64,000 bases of DNA from Pseudomonas syringae CC1557 (GCF_000452705.1 NZ_CP007014.1:1240001-1304000); one strand, 5' to 3'. Shown: positions 1 to 10,759, numbered from the stretch's first letter. The notes: generated by a model not told the origin, from the letters alone. Program-made: numbers and translations.

Positions 1-130
1 CGAACGATAGTCGGGATTTTCGTTCCGCACGCTCTGGCGGGAACGCCTTGCGTGACGCTCTGCGTCACAGGTCCATGCAGCACCGTGCGATCACGAGAGG
101 ACGCAGAGCGTTGGCGTGATAGTCAGAGTC
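1..130. repeat. REP/BIME-like palindromic intergenic repeat
   Basis: Positions 52-68 form a 7-bp inverted repeat around a 3-base loop (GTGACGC-TCT-GCGTCAC). A second copy of the core in the opposite orientation (GACGCAGAGCGT) lies at about 99-110. The same core recurs near 9700, 28090, 28110, 45130 and 56410, always between genes. It sits downstream of glpR, toward the left edge. Confidence 0.6.
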
Positions 131-148
131 AGGCCCCCATACGCACAG

Positions 149-904
149 TCAAACCACTTCCAGACGAATCTTGTGCTGGTTCAGCAGTTGTTGCAGCGCA
201 GGCACCGGAGGCTGGTCGGTGACCAGGCAGTCGATAAGGGTGATCGGCCCGAGCCGGACCATGGCGTTGCGCCCGAATTTACTGGAGTCAGCCGCCAGCA
301 GCACTTTGCGCGCGTTGGCAATGATCGCTTGGGAAACCCGCACTTCCTGATAGTCGAAGTCCAGCAGGCTGCCATCTTCGTCGATGCCGCTGATGCCGAC
401 CAGCGCGAAGTCGACCTTGAACTGGCTGATGAAATCGATACTGCCCTGACCCACAACACCGCCGTCACGGCGCACATTACCGCCTGCGATCAAGACCTCG
501 AAATCGTCCTTGGTACTGAGAATCGACGCCACATGCAGGTTATTGGTGATGATTTTCAGGTTGTTGTGATTGAGCAGAGCGCGGGCAATGGATTCGGTGG
601 TGGTGCCGATATTGATGAACAACGACGCGTTGTCCGGGATCTGTGCGGCGATGGCCTCGGCGATCCGTTGTTTCTCATCACGCATCTGGTCCGCACGCAT
701 GGCGTAAGCGGTGTTTTCGATGCTGGAGTCATAAGCTGCGCCGCCGTGGTAGCGACGCAGCAGGTTCATTTCCGCCAGCTGATTGATATCGCGGCGGATG
801 GTTTGTGGGGTCACGACGAACAGCGTCGCCATTTCCTCAATGCTGACGTAGCCACGGTCACGGACCAGTTCGAGGATCTGTTGTTGGCGGGGAGGCAGGT
901 TCAT
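149..904 (-). CDS. glpR: DeoR-family glycerol-3-phosphate regulon repressor GlpR
   Basis: A 251-residue DeoR-family repressor. The N-terminus (about residues 5-55) is a winged helix with the family pattern of a helix-turn-helix followed by TIRRDINQL. The rest is the DeoR C-terminal sensor domain, which in GlpR binds glycerol-3-phosphate. The gene lies 99 bases downstream of glpK on the same strand, so it closes a glpF-glpK-glpR operon. GlpR is known to repress glycerol uptake and catabolism. A candidate operator lies upstream of glpF at 3527-3538. The ATG at 904 gives the full family length. glpD, its usual neighbour, would lie left of the window. Confidence 0.93.
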   Translation of the reverse strand: MNLPPRQQQILELVRDRGYVSIEEMATLFVVTPQTIRRDINQLAEMNLLRRYHGGAAYDSSIENTAYAMRADQMRDEKQRIAEAIAAQIPDNASLFINIGTTTESIARALLNHNNLKIITNNLHVASILSTKDDFEVLIAGGNVRRDGGVVGQGSIDFISQFKVDFALVGISGIDEDGSLLDFDYQEVRVSQAIIANARKVLLAADSSKFGRNAMVRLGPITLIDCLVTDQPPVPALQQLLNQHKIRLEVV

Positions 905-1003
905 TGTTTTTCCTTGAGCGCCCTCTACAAATGGCGCCCATCATGCCGCAGGCAAGTGTGACCTGTCAGCCGGAATCCTGTTCTCCCCACTCAACAGCAG
1001 CGA

Positions 1004-2524
<1,521 letters not shown>

Positions 2525-2538
2525 TTATTAGGTGGGAT

Positions 2539-3396
2539 TCAAGATGAAGCCTGAACTTTGCCGCGAACCACTGGAGCGTTTTTTTCGTTTTCAACAGGAA
2601 CGGCGCTTGGCAGGTGACGCGCAATCAGCGCGCGATAGCCGGCCGCACCCAGGCAGGCACCCAGAATGGGCGCAAAAATCGGAACCAGGAAATAAGGTAT
2701 GTCACGACCGCCGGTGAACGCTATTTCACCCCAGCCGGCGAAGAAGGTCATCAGCTTCGGACCGAAGTCGCGAGCCGGGTTCATGGCGAAACCGGTCAGC
2801 GGTCCCATCGAGCTGCCGATCACCGCCACCAGCAGGCCGATCAGCAGGGGGGCCAGCGGGCCGCGTGGCAAGCCGTTGCCGTCATCGCCCAAAGCCATGA
2901 TCACGCCCATCAGAATGGTGGTGATGACCACTTCGACCAGAAATGCCTGACCCACGGAAATGGCCGGGTTTGGATAGGTCGAGAATACCGACGCGAGTTC
3001 GAGGCTTTGCTCGCTGCCGCGGATAATGTGATGAGCATGTTCGAAGTCGAAAAAGAGGCTGATGTACAACAGGTACACAAGACCCGCGCCGAAAAACGCG
3101 CCAGCGATCTGTGACGAGATGTAAAACGGCAATTTACGTTTTTCGAAACCGGCGAACAGGCTCAGCGCGATGCTGACGGCCGGGTTGAGGTGCGCGCCGG
3201 AAACACCCGCGCTGAGGTAGATCCCCATGCTGACGGCCATGCCCCAGATGATGCAGATTTCCCATAAGCCGAAAGTTGCACCCGCGACCTTGAGCGCTGC
3301 GACGCACCCGGTTCCGAAAAAGATCATCAGGGCAGTGCCCAGAAATTCAGCCAGGCATTGCCCGGTCAGTGTCGGTTGTTTTAGTGCAATGGTCAT
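2539..3396 (-). CDS. glpF: Glycerol uptake facilitator (aquaglyceroporin)
   Basis: A 285-residue MIP-family channel for facilitated diffusion of glycerol across the inner membrane. Both pore half-helix motifs are visible: NPAVSIAL in the first half and NPARDFGP in the second, between six predicted membrane segments. The C-terminal extension (about residues 255-285) is hydrophilic. It is the first gene of the glp operon. Its upstream region is AT-rich and carries an inverted repeat fitting a DeoR-type operator. Confidence 0.96.
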   Translation of the reverse strand: MTIALKQPTLTGQCLAEFLGTALMIFFGTGCVAALKVAGATFGLWEICIIWGMAVSMGIYLSAGVSGAHLNPAVSIALSLFAGFEKRKLPFYISSQIAGAFFGAGLVYLLYISLFFDFEHAHHIIRGSEQSLELASVFSTYPNPAISVGQAFLVEVVITTILMGVIMALGDDGNGLPRGPLAPLLIGLLVAVIGSSMGPLTGFAMNPARDFGPKLMTFFAGWGEIAFTGGRDIPYFLVPIFAPILGACLGAAGYRALIARHLPSAVPVENEKNAPVVRGKVQASS

Positions 3397-3748
3397 GGAT
3401 ACCTCATTTTTTGTTTTTGTCTCGGCACCCTGAAACAGGCGTGGGTGCTCGTTATTCGTGCGTATCAGAAAAACCCCATTTCTGATCGCCGGTGCGAGTT
3501 ATACCGAAAAATGGCTTTCGATAATATTCGTAAACGAAAAAATATAGACAAGAACCCCCCCTGTCAAAGGTCGGAACCGAACGGTCAGGAAATCTTCCTC
3601 ATCCCCTAAAGACGCTTTGCGCGCGCTGTAGTACGGGACATTGAGGCTGTTTGCAAAAGGCCATCAGTGTTGCAGGTGGCGTGAATCAAGGCATGTTCAT
3701 TTTACTTGGCTTAAAGTGAGGGTCGTCTCGAACCCGTTGGAGCGTTAC
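3397..3748. other. Intergenic region between divergent glpF and ybaK
   Basis: This 352-base divergent promoter region holds an AT-rich stretch (3500-3555) next to glpF, with the candidate GlpR operator, and then a run of C (about 3556-3561). An in-frame extension upstream of ybaK exists, but it lacks similarity to the family. No further gene was seen. Confidence 0.6.
3527..3538. promoter_or_regulatory. Candidate GlpR operator upstream of glpF
   Basis: TTCGT-AA-ACGAA is an inverted repeat of 5 bp with a 2-base spacer, in an AT-rich stretch about 130 bases upstream of the glpF start. A related half-site (TTTCGATA) precedes it. DeoR/GlpR operators are typically TTCG/CGAA half-sites. The assignment to GlpR is inferred from position. 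Confidence 0.5.
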
Positions 3749-4219
3749 ATGACACCCGCACTGGATTTACTGAAAAAACTTCGCGCGGAGCACCGGATTC
3801 ATAGCTATGAACATGATCCGAAAGCGGCGTCGTATGGGCTGGAGGCAGCGGAAAAGCTGGGGCTGGAGCCGGCGCGGGTGTTCAAGACACTGTTGGCCAG
3901 TACCGAAAAGGGTGAATTGCTGGTCGCTGTCGTGCCGGTCGTCGGAACGCTTGATCTGAAGGCTCTGGCGCAGGCTGCCGGGGTCAAGAAAACCGAAATG
4001 GCAGACCCTGCGGCTGCACAACGTTCCACCGGATACCTGCTGGGCGGCATCAGCCCGCTAGGTCAGAAGAAGCGGCTGCGTACGTTCATCGACGACACTG
4101 CACAGAACTTTGAAAGCATTTATGTCAGCGCTGGCAGGCGGGGGCTGGAAGTGGAATTGGCGGCTGCGGTGCTGGCCGAACACACGCAAGCCAGATTCGC
4201 TCCGGTCGGTCGTGGATAG
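3749..4219 (+). CDS. ybaK: Cys-tRNA(Pro) deacylase YbaK/EbsC
   Basis: A 156-residue YbaK/ProX-domain protein. The family hydrolyses Cys-tRNA(Pro) formed by misacylation by prolyl-tRNA synthetase, so it acts in trans-editing in the cytoplasm. Visible features are the conserved LGLEPARVFKTLL segment near residue 40 and the GGISPLGQKK segment near residue 100. The ATG at 3749 was chosen because it begins the conserved domain (MTPALDLLKKL) and gives the family length. The reading frame is open further upstream, but that part has no family similarity. It is monocistronic and convergent with the next gene. Confidence 0.92.
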   Translation: MTPALDLLKKLRAEHRIHSYEHDPKAASYGLEAAEKLGLEPARVFKTLLASTEKGELLVAVVPVVGTLDLKALAQAAGVKKTEMADPAAAQRSTGYLLGGISPLGQKKRLRTFIDDTAQNFESIYVSAGRRGLEVELAAAVLAEHTQARFAPVGRG

Positions 4220-4226
4220 GCCGCCA

Positions 4227-5303
4227 TCAGTCGCCCGTGATGTGCGCCGCGATGCTCCCCTGCGCCGCAAACAGCACCAGATGGTCCGCCGCCACGCGAA
4301 TGCCGACGTCGTCACCTTGCAGGTGATCGGCATGGCTGGGAAATATCGCTTCAAGCTGGCTACCGGTGGGCAGTTGCAGGCGATACAAGGTCGAAGCGCC
4401 CTGAAACGTCCGGCCCGTGACACGCGCTTTCAAGTTGCTGTCGGGTGCATAAACGATGTCGTCAGGGCGCAGTAAGACATCCACGGCACTGCCGCTGACA
4501 CCTGAATACGCCCGGTTACCGCGCAGAACGCCGAGTTCGGTATTCACCGATTGTGGATCGATCATCTGCCCGCGAATGAAATACCCCTGACCAATGAAGC
4601 TGGCGACAAAGGGCGTCTGCGGTTCGTGGTACAGGTTGTAAGGCGTATCCCACTGTTCCAGACGACCCTCCTTGAATACGCCCACGTGATCGCTGACTGC
4701 GAAGGCTTCTTCCTGATCGTGAGTCACCAGAATGGCGCTGGTGCCACGCGCCTTGAGAATGTCTCGTACTTCATGGCTCAGCCGCCGACGCAGCTCTCCG
4801 TCCAGGTTGGAAAACGGCTCGTCGAGCAGCAATAGCTGAGGTTCCGGTGCCAGCGCTCTGGCCAGCGCGACACGCTGTTGCTGCCCACCGGACAGCTCGT
4901 GAGGATAGCGCTTGCCCAGAGCGCCGAGGTTGACCAGTTCCAGCAACTCGGCGATCACCTGATCCAGGCGCGGGTGTTTGCGAATGCCGAACGCAATGTT
5001 GTCGGCAACGCTCAGGTGCGGGAACAGGGCGTAATCCTGAAACACCATGCCAATGCGGCGCTTCTCTGGAGCCAGCGTCCAGCCAGGGCGGGAAATTACT
5101 TCACCCGCCAGGCTGATTTCCCCGGCGTGGATCGGTTCGAAACCGGCGATCGCGCGCAGGGTCGTGGTCTTGCCGCAGCCTGATGAGCCCAGCAGACAGC
5201 CGATATCACCGGCGTTGAGGTGCAGATTCAGGTCCTGCACCACGCGTTGGTTCTGATAGCCGCAGGCCAGGTTGCGCAGGCTCAGCAGCAACGGCTGGCT
5301 CAT
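4227..5303 (-). CDS. ABC transporter ATP-binding protein, FbpC/PotA-like
   Basis: A 358-residue ABC ATPase with a C-terminal TOBE-type regulatory extension. It has the Walker [10 protein letters not shown] (about residues 38-46), the signature [15 protein letters not shown] and the Walker [13 protein letters not shown]. The closest family pattern is the iron(III) (FbpC) or polyamine/sulfate group. No permease or binding-protein gene is adjacent, so the ATPase is an orphan here and must pair with membrane partners encoded elsewhere. The gene overlaps the end of argF by 4 bases (ATGA type), so the two are probably translated together. Substrate is unknown; iron is a guess from similarity. Confidence 0.8.
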   Translation of the reverse strand: MSQPLLLSLRNLACGYQNQRVVQDLNLHLNAGDIGCLLGSSGCGKTTTLRAIAGFEPIHAGEISLAGEVISRPGWTLAPEKRRIGMVFQDYALFPHLSVADNIAFGIRKHPRLDQVIAELLELVNLGALGKRYPHELSGGQQQRVALARALAPEPQLLLLDEPFSNLDGELRRRLSHEVRDILKARGTSAILVTHDQEEAFAVSDHVGVFKEGRLEQWDTPYNLYHEPQTPFVASFIGQGYFIRGQMIDPQSVNTELGVLRGNRAYSGVSGSAVDVLLRPDDIVYAPDSNLKARVTGRTFQGASTLYRLQLPTGSQLEAIFPSHADHLQGDDVGIRVAADHLVLFAAQGSIAAHITGD

Positions 5304-6220
5304 GCGGGCTGGCAGCCCGGTGCGACGAGAAACTCCAGCAACGCCTTTTGCGCGTGCAGGCGGTTTTCGGCCTGATCCCAGGCAACCGAACGAGGGTCAT
5401 CCAGTACATCGACACTGATTTCTTCGCCGCGATGGGCGGGCAGGCAGTGCATGAACAGCACGTCCTTGTCGGCCAGGTCGAGCAGGGCGCGTGTGACCTG
5501 AAACGGCGCGAACAATTTCTTGCGCCGAGCGGTTTCCTCTTCCTGGCCCATGGAGGTCCACACATCGGTGCTGACCAGATGAGCCCCGGTGACCGCCGCC
5601 TGTGGATCGCGAACCACCGTCACCCGGTCACCGGCCAGCGCCAGAAACTCGGGGTTGGGTTCGTAGCCGGCAGGGCAGGCCACGCGCAACTGGAAGTCGA
5701 ATTGAATCGCCGCTTCTATATAGCTGTTGCACATGTTGTTGCCATCGCCGATCCAGGCCACGGTCTTGCCCTTGATCGAGCCGCGATGCTCAAGGAAGGT
5801 CTGCATGTCGGCCAGTAACTGGCAAGGATGCAGGTCATCGGACAGGCCATTGATCACCGGTACGCGGGAGTTGGCAGCGAATTCCGTCAGATTGCTATGT
5901 GCATAGGTGCGGATCATTACCGCATCAAGCATGCGCGACATGACTTTTGCACTGTCGGCCACCGGCTCGCCACGGCCCAATTGAGTGTCGCGATGCGACA
6001 AAAAGATTGCCTGACCACCCAGATGAATCATCCCTGCTTCAAACGAAAGACGGGTACGTGTCGAGGATTTTTCAAAGATCATCCCCAGCACCCGGTTTTT
6101 CAGCGGCTCAAAGAGTACGCCGCGATTTCGCAGGTCTTTGAGCTCTACGCCACGACGGATCAAGCCCAGAAGTTCGTCCGGGGTGTAATCCATCATCGAG
6201 AGAAAGTGCCTGGGGTTCAT
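5300..6220 (-). CDS. argF: Ornithine carbamoyltransferase (anabolic)
   Basis: A 306-residue enzyme that converts ornithine and carbamoyl phosphate to citrulline in arginine biosynthesis. The carbamoyl-phosphate loop [12 protein letters not shown] is at about residues 51-62 and the ornithine-site motif [12 protein letters not shown] is near residue 255. Length and motifs fit the anabolic ArgF. The first pathway partner in this window, argG, is at 13.8 kb. The stop overlaps the start of an ABC ATPase gene by 4 bases. The upstream region is long and AT-rich near the start. Confidence 0.96.
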   Translation of the reverse strand: MNPRHFLSMMDYTPDELLGLIRRGVELKDLRNRGVLFEPLKNRVLGMIFEKSSTRTRLSFEAGMIHLGGQAIFLSHRDTQLGRGEPVADSAKVMSRMLDAVMIRTYAHSNLTEFAANSRVPVINGLSDDLHPCQLLADMQTFLEHRGSIKGKTVAWIGDGNNMCNSYIEAAIQFDFQLRVACPAGYEPNPEFLALAGDRVTVVRDPQAAVTGAHLVSTDVWTSMGQEEETARRKKLFAPFQVTRALLDLADKDVLFMHCLPAHRGEEISVDVLDDPRSVAWDQAENRLHAQKALLEFLVAPGCQPA

Positions 6221-6670
6221 GATTAACTACCTTTTTTGCAACAGACCGCAGGTTATCAAAGCCGGTTTTTATCGGGAAAACGGCCAGACCTGCGGCGGAA
6301 GCCGCACGGGGCGACGAATAGGAAAGGCGCGATAGTATAAAAAAATGTCGCGTCTTACCAATAGCATGCGTATTTCGGAGAAGCCAACGTCACTGGCGCT
6401 GCCCGTCGAGGCACGCCGTCATGGTTCAGTGACGCGCTAAAAGTTGACTATGCTGAGGAGGCTAATAGCCACCTCCGGCTTTTCCGAAGGCAGCATTTGT
6501 ACACTGCTCAAATAGCGCTTGGCAATTAGTACCAATCCTGCAACAGTCCGCTTTTACGCGGGCGCGCTTAATATGAAAGACGTCATGGAATTGAAACCGT
6601 GGCCGTTCCTTTAATGCCTTGCGTAGGTTATAAAACAGTGCCGATACATTACTGATCGAGGGGTGGGGGA
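6221..6670. other. Intergenic region between divergent argF and a small gene
   Basis: This 450-base region has no convincing gene. The part next to argF includes an A/T-rich promoter-like stretch near 6330-6350, which suggests a minus-strand promoter. A 72-codon open frame on the minus strand (6462-6680) overlaps the start of the next gene and has no features of a protein. Confidence 0.5.
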
Positions 6671-6964
6671 ATGGACTCAAAAGAGCATCAATTGACGGAG
6701 TTATTGGGTCTCACTGCTCGTACGCTTACCCACCTGACGGCTTCAATGACTTCAATGTCTTTTGAGCTGCTGCGCAGCGAAGACGAAGTCACACGGACCG
6801 CAGGGCGACGCATGATCGATCGCATGGCAACCATCAGCGCAGGCCTTGACGAGCACTGGCGTCTGATCGGCGACCTGACGGGCGTGCATCTTGCTCAGGA
6901 ACAGATCGAAACCGTCACTGAAATTCAGCTGCAGCGCAAGGTCGTCACACCTATCGGCGGTTGA
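6671..6964 (+). CDS. Small conserved hypothetical protein (97 aa)
   Basis: A soluble 97-residue protein that I do not recognise. It is predicted to be mostly helical (Leu-, Thr-, Met-rich N-terminal half, then DRMATISAGLDEHW), without signal peptide or membrane segment. The ATG at 6671 follows a purine-rich GAGGGGTGGGGG stretch that can act as ribosome binding site. The gene is separated by about 130 bases from the molybdopterin oxidoreductase gene downstream on the same strand. Function cannot be assigned. It may be a Pseudomonas-specific family. Confidence 0.6.
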   Translation: MDSKEHQLTELLGLTARTLTHLTASMTSMSFELLRSEDEVTRTAGRRMIDRMATISAGLDEHWRLIGDLTGVHLAQEQIETVTEIQLQRKVVTPIGG

Positions 6965-7097
6965 TGTGGCCTGACCATGGGCGCACATGATACTTCTCGA
7001 TTCACACGACGAACGTCAGTGGCGCGGGCCATGGCAAGGCACCATAGTGCTTGTTCAGCAATCGATCGAATTGCCATGACAAGAACATGAGGCTGCG

Positions 7098-9206
7098 ATG
7101 ACCCGCACCGAACACTACCGCGCCTGTCACCTGTGCGAGGCCATTTGCGGTCTTGTGATTGAAACCGTCACCACGCCGGATTCCAGCCCGTCTATTGCAT
7201 CCATCAAAGGTGATCCACAGGATACCTTCAGTCGCGGCCACATCTGCCCCAAGGCGGTCGCGCTGCAGGATATCCAGAACGACCCTGATCGCCTGCGCCA
7301 ACCCATGCTGCGTACCGGTGAGCAATGGCAGCCGATTGCCTGGCAGCAAGCATTCGATCTGGTGGCTGAGCGGCTTTACGCCAATCAACAACGCCACGGG
7401 CAAAATGCGGTGGCGATTTATCAGGGCAATCCCAGCGTTCATAACTACGGGTTAATGACCCACAGCAATTATTTCCTCGGCCTGCTCAAAACCCGCAATC
7501 GTTTTTCGGCGACGTCGGTTGATCAGTTGCCGCATCACCTCACCAGCTTCCTGATGTACGGCCACGGCATGCTGCTGCCGATTCCGGATATCGATCACAC
7601 CGACTTCATGCTGATCCTGGGTGGTAACCCGCTGGCGTCCAACGGCAGCATCATGACCGTTCCGGACGTTGAGAAGCGTCTGAAAGCCATTCAGCAACGC
7701 GGCGGCAAACTGGTGGTGATCGATCCACGGCGCAGCGAGACGGCAGCCATCGCCGATCAACATGTATTCGTCCGCCCTGGCGGCGACGCCGCGTTGCTGT
7801 TCGGGCTGCTCAACACTCTGTTCGAAGAGCGGCTGACCCGCGAAAGCCATTTGCCAATCGATGGTCTGGATCAAGTCAGGCATGCCATTGCCGGCTTTCA
7901 CGCGGAGGCCATGGGCCCGCGCTGCGGCGTGCCCGCCGAGCAGATTCGACAGTTGGCGCGGGATTTTGCGGCGGCTGACAAAGCGGTGTGTTACGGACGC
8001 ATGGGTGTGTCGACGCAAGCCTTCGGTACGCTGTGCCATTGGCTGGCGCAGTTGATCAATCTGGTCACCGGCAATCTGGACCGTGTCGGTGGCACGCTGT
8101 GTACTGAACCTGCGGTGGATCTGGTCAGTTCGACATCCGGCGGGCATTTCAATCTGTGGCAAAGCCGCGTCTCTGGCCTGCCGGAGTACGGCGGCGAGCT
8201 GCCGGTATCAGCGCTCGCCGAGGAAATGCTGGTGGAGGGGGAAGGGCAGGTTCGCGCACTGGTGACGGTCGCGGGCAACCCTGTGCTGTCGACACCCAAC
8301 GGGCGTCAACTGGATCAGGCGTTGAGCGGGCTGGAATTCATGGTCAGCATTGACCTGTACATCAACGAGACAACCCGTCATGCCGATTTGATTCTGCCGT
8401 CGACCTCGGCCCTGGAAAACGATCATTACGACACCACATTCAACACGCTCGCGGTGCGTAACGTCACGCGCTTCAACCGCGCCATTTTTGACAAGCCAGA
8501 GGGTGCGCTGCACGACTGGGAGATCTTTGTCGGTCTGGCCAAGGCTTTTGCCGCCAAAGCCGGGCGCGAACTCAAGGCGACCCTGCCGCCCGCACAGATG
8601 ATCGATCGCGGCCTGCGGGCGGGGCTTTACGGTGATGCTTCTCCGCACAAGCTGTCGTTGGAAACATTGGCCAGTCATCCGCATGGGCTGGATCTGGGGG
8701 CTCTCAAGGCCAATTTGACCGAGCGACTGAAAACCGCCAATGGCCGTATTCAGGCCGCGCCAGGGGTAATCATGGCGGATCTGGCGCGCTTTGCCGCTGC
8801 TCCCGCCCCCAAGCCCGGCGAGTTGCTGCTGATTGGCCGCAGGCACGTACGCAGCAATAACTCCTGGATGCACAACTATCACCGGCTGGTGAAAGGCAAG
8901 CCTCGTCATCAGTTGCTCATGCATCCCGATGATCTGGCCTGTCGCGGGCTGAGCGACGGCCAGCAGGTCAGCGTCAGCTCGCGGGTCGGGATGATCGAGG
9001 TGCAAGTGCAGGGCAGTCTGGACATGATGCCAGGGGTGGTCAGCCTGCCGCACGGCTGGGGCCATTCGCGAGCGGGCGTCAAGATGGAGATTGCCCGGAG
9101 CCAGCCTGGCGCAAGCGCCAACGACCTGACCGACGAACGGCAATTGGATGTTCTGTCCGGCAATGCGGCGCTGAACGGGGTACCGGTGCAGGTGGCTTCG
9201 TGTTGA
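7098..9206 (+). CDS. Molybdopterin-dependent oxidoreductase, COG0243 type
   Basis: A 702-residue protein of the molybdopterin/bis-MGD superfamily. Cysteines C10, C13, C17 and the later Cys in GHICPKAV form the N-terminal [4Fe-4S] motif. The molybdopterin domains follow, and the C-terminal cofactor-binding domain begins around residue 570 (GELLLIGRRHVRSNNSW). At the place where NapA or FdhF carry the Mo-ligating Cys or Sec, the sequence reads ATSVDQLP, so an Asp or another residue may be the ligand. There is no Tat signal, so it is likely cytoplasmic. No electron-transfer subunit gene is adjacent. Substrate is unknown. Confidence 0.85.
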   Translation: MTRTEHYRACHLCEAICGLVIETVTTPDSSPSIASIKGDPQDTFSRGHICPKAVALQDIQNDPDRLRQPMLRTGEQWQPIAWQQAFDLVAERLYANQQRHGQNAVAIYQGNPSVHNYGLMTHSNYFLGLLKTRNRFSATSVDQLPHHLTSFLMYGHGMLLPIPDIDHTDFMLILGGNPLASNGSIMTVPDVEKRLKAIQQRGGKLVVIDPRRSETAAIADQHVFVRPGGDAALLFGLLNTLFEERLTRESHLPIDGLDQVRHAIAGFHAEAMGPRCGVPAEQIRQLARDFAAADKAVCYGRMGVSTQAFGTLCHWLAQLINLVTGNLDRVGGTLCTEPAVDLVSSTSGGHFNLWQSRVSGLPEYGGELPVSALAEEMLVEGEGQVRALVTVAGNPVLSTPNGRQLDQALSGLEFMVSIDLYINETTRHADLILPSTSALENDHYDTTFNTLAVRNVTRFNRAIFDKPEGALHDWEIFVGLAKAFAAKAGRELKATLPPAQMIDRGLRAGLYGDASPHKLSLETLASHPHGLDLGALKANLTERLKTANGRIQAAPGVIMADLARFAAAPAPKPGELLLIGRRHVRSNNSWMHNYHRLVKGKPRHQLLMHPDDLACRGLSDGQQVSVSSRVGMIEVQVQGSLDMMPGVVSLPHGWGHSRAGVKMEIARSQPGASANDLTDERQLDVLSGNAALNGVPVQVASC

Positions 9207-9288
9207 GGTTCAAGCGTCTGGCTCGGGATTTCGTTACAATGCGCCACCGTGCCGACAACTGAGTCGGATATTTCAGCCGAGGTGCTCC

Positions 9289-9615
9289 ATGGATATCATC
9301 GAAACAATCAAAGAGCAGATTTCCAGCAACACTATTCTGCTTTACATGAAAGGCGCTCCAAACGCTCCGCAATGCGGTTTTTCGGCCAAGGCCTCTCAGG
9401 CGTTGATGGCGTGTGGCGAAAAGTTTGCCTACGTCGACATCCTGCAAAACCCTGAAATCCGCGCCAACCTGCCCAAGTACGCCAACTGGCCGACTTTCCC
9501 GCAACTGTGGGTTGCCGGTGAACTGGTGGGTGGTAGCGACATCATCACCGAGATGATGGCCGACGGCTCGCTGCAGACGCTGGTCAAGGAAGCATCGGCC
9601 GCCAAAGCCGAGTAA
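9289..9615 (+). CDS. grxD: Monothiol glutaredoxin Grx4/GrxD
   Basis: A 108-residue monothiol glutaredoxin with the CGFS active site (in APQCGFSAKA, about residues 28-37) and the glutathione-binding WPTFPQLWV and GGSDI segments. Family members bind a [2Fe-2S] cluster with glutathione and hand it on in iron-sulfur assembly. The start at 9289 gives MDIIETIKEQI, the usual N-terminus. It is convergent with bfr across a strong bidirectional terminator, which keeps two iron-handling genes side by side. Confidence 0.97.
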   Translation: MDIIETIKEQISSNTILLYMKGAPNAPQCGFSAKASQALMACGEKFAYVDILQNPEIRANLPKYANWPTFPQLWVAGELVGGSDIITEMMADGSLQTLVKEASAAKAE

Positions 9616-9689
9616 AGCCTTGCGTTCGAACGGCATTCCGGCGCGGAGCATTGGCAGATAGTTGATTATCTTCCCCTAAGCTCCAGTGG

Positions 9690-9775
9690 AATGCCCTTCA
9701 CGACGCTCTGCGTCGCAAGATGACGCTGAGCATCCTGAACCGCATGCCCACGCGGAGCATGCGCACGATAGGTCA
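9690..9775. repeat. REP/BIME-like repeat downstream of grxD
   Basis: CGACGC-TCT-GCGTCG (9701-9715) is a 6-bp inverted repeat with a TCT loop. Next to it are the related ATGACGCTGAGCATC and ACGCGGAGCATGCG elements. The CGATAG end matches the CGATAGTC flank of the copies at 1 and 28044-28156. Confidence 0.6.
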
Positions 9776-9815
9776 GGGTGCCAAGTGTTGTGAGCAACAT
9801 GTTTTTACCGACAAG

Positions 9816-9848
9816 AAAAAGCCCGCTCTCGATTGAGGCGGGCTTTTT
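9816..9848. terminator. Bidirectional terminator between grxD and bfr
   Basis: An A5 run, then GCCCGC and a CTC/GAG extension, pair with GCGGGC followed by T5. The symmetric A and T tracts allow termination for both converging genes. Confidence 0.85.
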
Positions 9849-9869
9849 CGTTGCAGCGCAGTCGGCGAA

Positions 9870-10340
9870 TCAGTCGCCCATCTGCGATTGCAGGTAGTTC
9901 TCGATACCGACCTTGACGATCAGCCCCAGCTGCGTTTCCAGCCAGTCGATGTGCTCTTCCTTGGGCTCAAGGATGTCTTCCAGCAGCTCACGGCTGCCGA
10001 AATCACCCACGGTCTCGAAGTGAGCAATCGCCGCTTTAAGATCAGCCAAGCCTTTCTGCTCGATCTTCAAGTCACACTCAAGCATTTCCTTGGTGTGCTC
10101 GCCGATCAGGATCTTGCCCAGCTCTTGCAGGTTCGGCAGGCCTTCGAGAAACAGGGTGCGCTTGATGAGTTTGTCAGCGTGCTTCATCGCATGGATGGAC
10201 TCGTGATACTCATGCCCACCGAGCTTTTTCAGACCCCAGTCTTCGTACATGCGTGCATGCAGAAAATACTGATTGATAGCGACCAGCTCGTTTCCGAGGA
10301 TCTTATTGAGATGCTGGATGACTGTAATGTCGCCTTTCAT
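9870..10340 (-). CDS. bfr: Bacterioferritin subunit, probably heme-binding but ferroxidase-deficient
   Basis: A 156-residue bacterioferritin subunit, with E18, Y25, M52, H54, E94 and H130 conserved. M52 is the residue that binds the inter-subunit heme. In catalytic Pseudomonas bacterioferritin the di-iron ligands are E18, E51, H54, E94, E127 and H130. Here residue 51 is Ala (SIHAMKHAD) and residue 127 is Lys (EPKEEHID). The subunit therefore probably cannot run a normal ferroxidase reaction, as described for beta-type subunits of mixed bacterioferritin shells. A catalytic partner should be encoded elsewhere. bfd lies about 200 bases upstream on the same strand. Confidence 0.9.
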   Translation of the reverse strand: MKGDITVIQHLNKILGNELVAINQYFLHARMYEDWGLKKLGGHEYHESIHAMKHADKLIKRTLFLEGLPNLQELGKILIGEHTKEMLECDLKIEQKGLADLKAAIAHFETVGDFGSRELLEDILEPKEEHIDWLETQLGLIVKVGIENYLQSQMGD

Positions 10341-10500
10341 GTTCGAGGTCCTGCCGATGGATGGTGTCGATAAGCTGCAAGTGTGAGCTGCGCCTAAACG
10401 TCTGTCAAACCTAAGTAATTGAATAATAAGTGAATTTAAATAGGAATAAGAATGTTTGAGTTCCGCATCTTGATGCTAAGCGCTTGAATTACAGGCATAA

Positions 10501-10526
10501 AAAAACCGGACATGGCGTCCGGTTCT
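10501..10526 (-). terminator. Terminator downstream of bfd
   Basis: CCGGA-CATGGCG-TCCGG (10507-10523) is preceded by an A run on the plus strand, which is a T run on the minus strand. It lies just after the bfd stop and separates bfd from bfr. Confidence 0.7.
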
Positions 10527-10540
10527 TTAAAAAGGGGTAT

Positions 10541-10759
10541 TCAGGCCGCTGAAAATTCTGTGGAATAGGCCAGTGCTGCATGACTGCTTTGCAGTTCGGT
10601 CAACGTGTCGCGCACCACTTCCTTAGCCAGGCAGGCGCATTTTCCACATTTACTCGCGACGCCAAGCGTTTCGCGGACTTCACGGTAACTGCAGCAGCCT
10701 TCCAGAATTGCATCCCGGATTTGACCGTCTGTGACACCTTGGCAGAGGCAAACATACAT
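10541..10759 (-). CDS. bfd: Bacterioferritin-associated ferredoxin Bfd
   Basis: A 72-residue BFD-like [2Fe-2S] protein with cysteines C4, C6, C38 and C41 in the CxC...CxxC arrangement. In Pseudomonas, Bfd binds heme-containing Bfr and passes electrons into it, which releases stored iron as Fe(II). The family is usually induced at low iron by Fur. Here it is transcribed toward bfr, with a terminator in between, so the two are separately controlled. Confidence 0.95.
   Translation of the reverse strand: MYVCLCQGVTDGQIRDAILEGCCSYREVRETLGVASKCGKCACLAKEVVRDTLTELQSSHAALAYSTEFSAA

Noticed and set aside
6462-6680. 72-codon minus-strand frame between argF and the small gene
   Set aside because: It overlaps the start of the better-supported plus-strand gene at 6671 and has no protein features.
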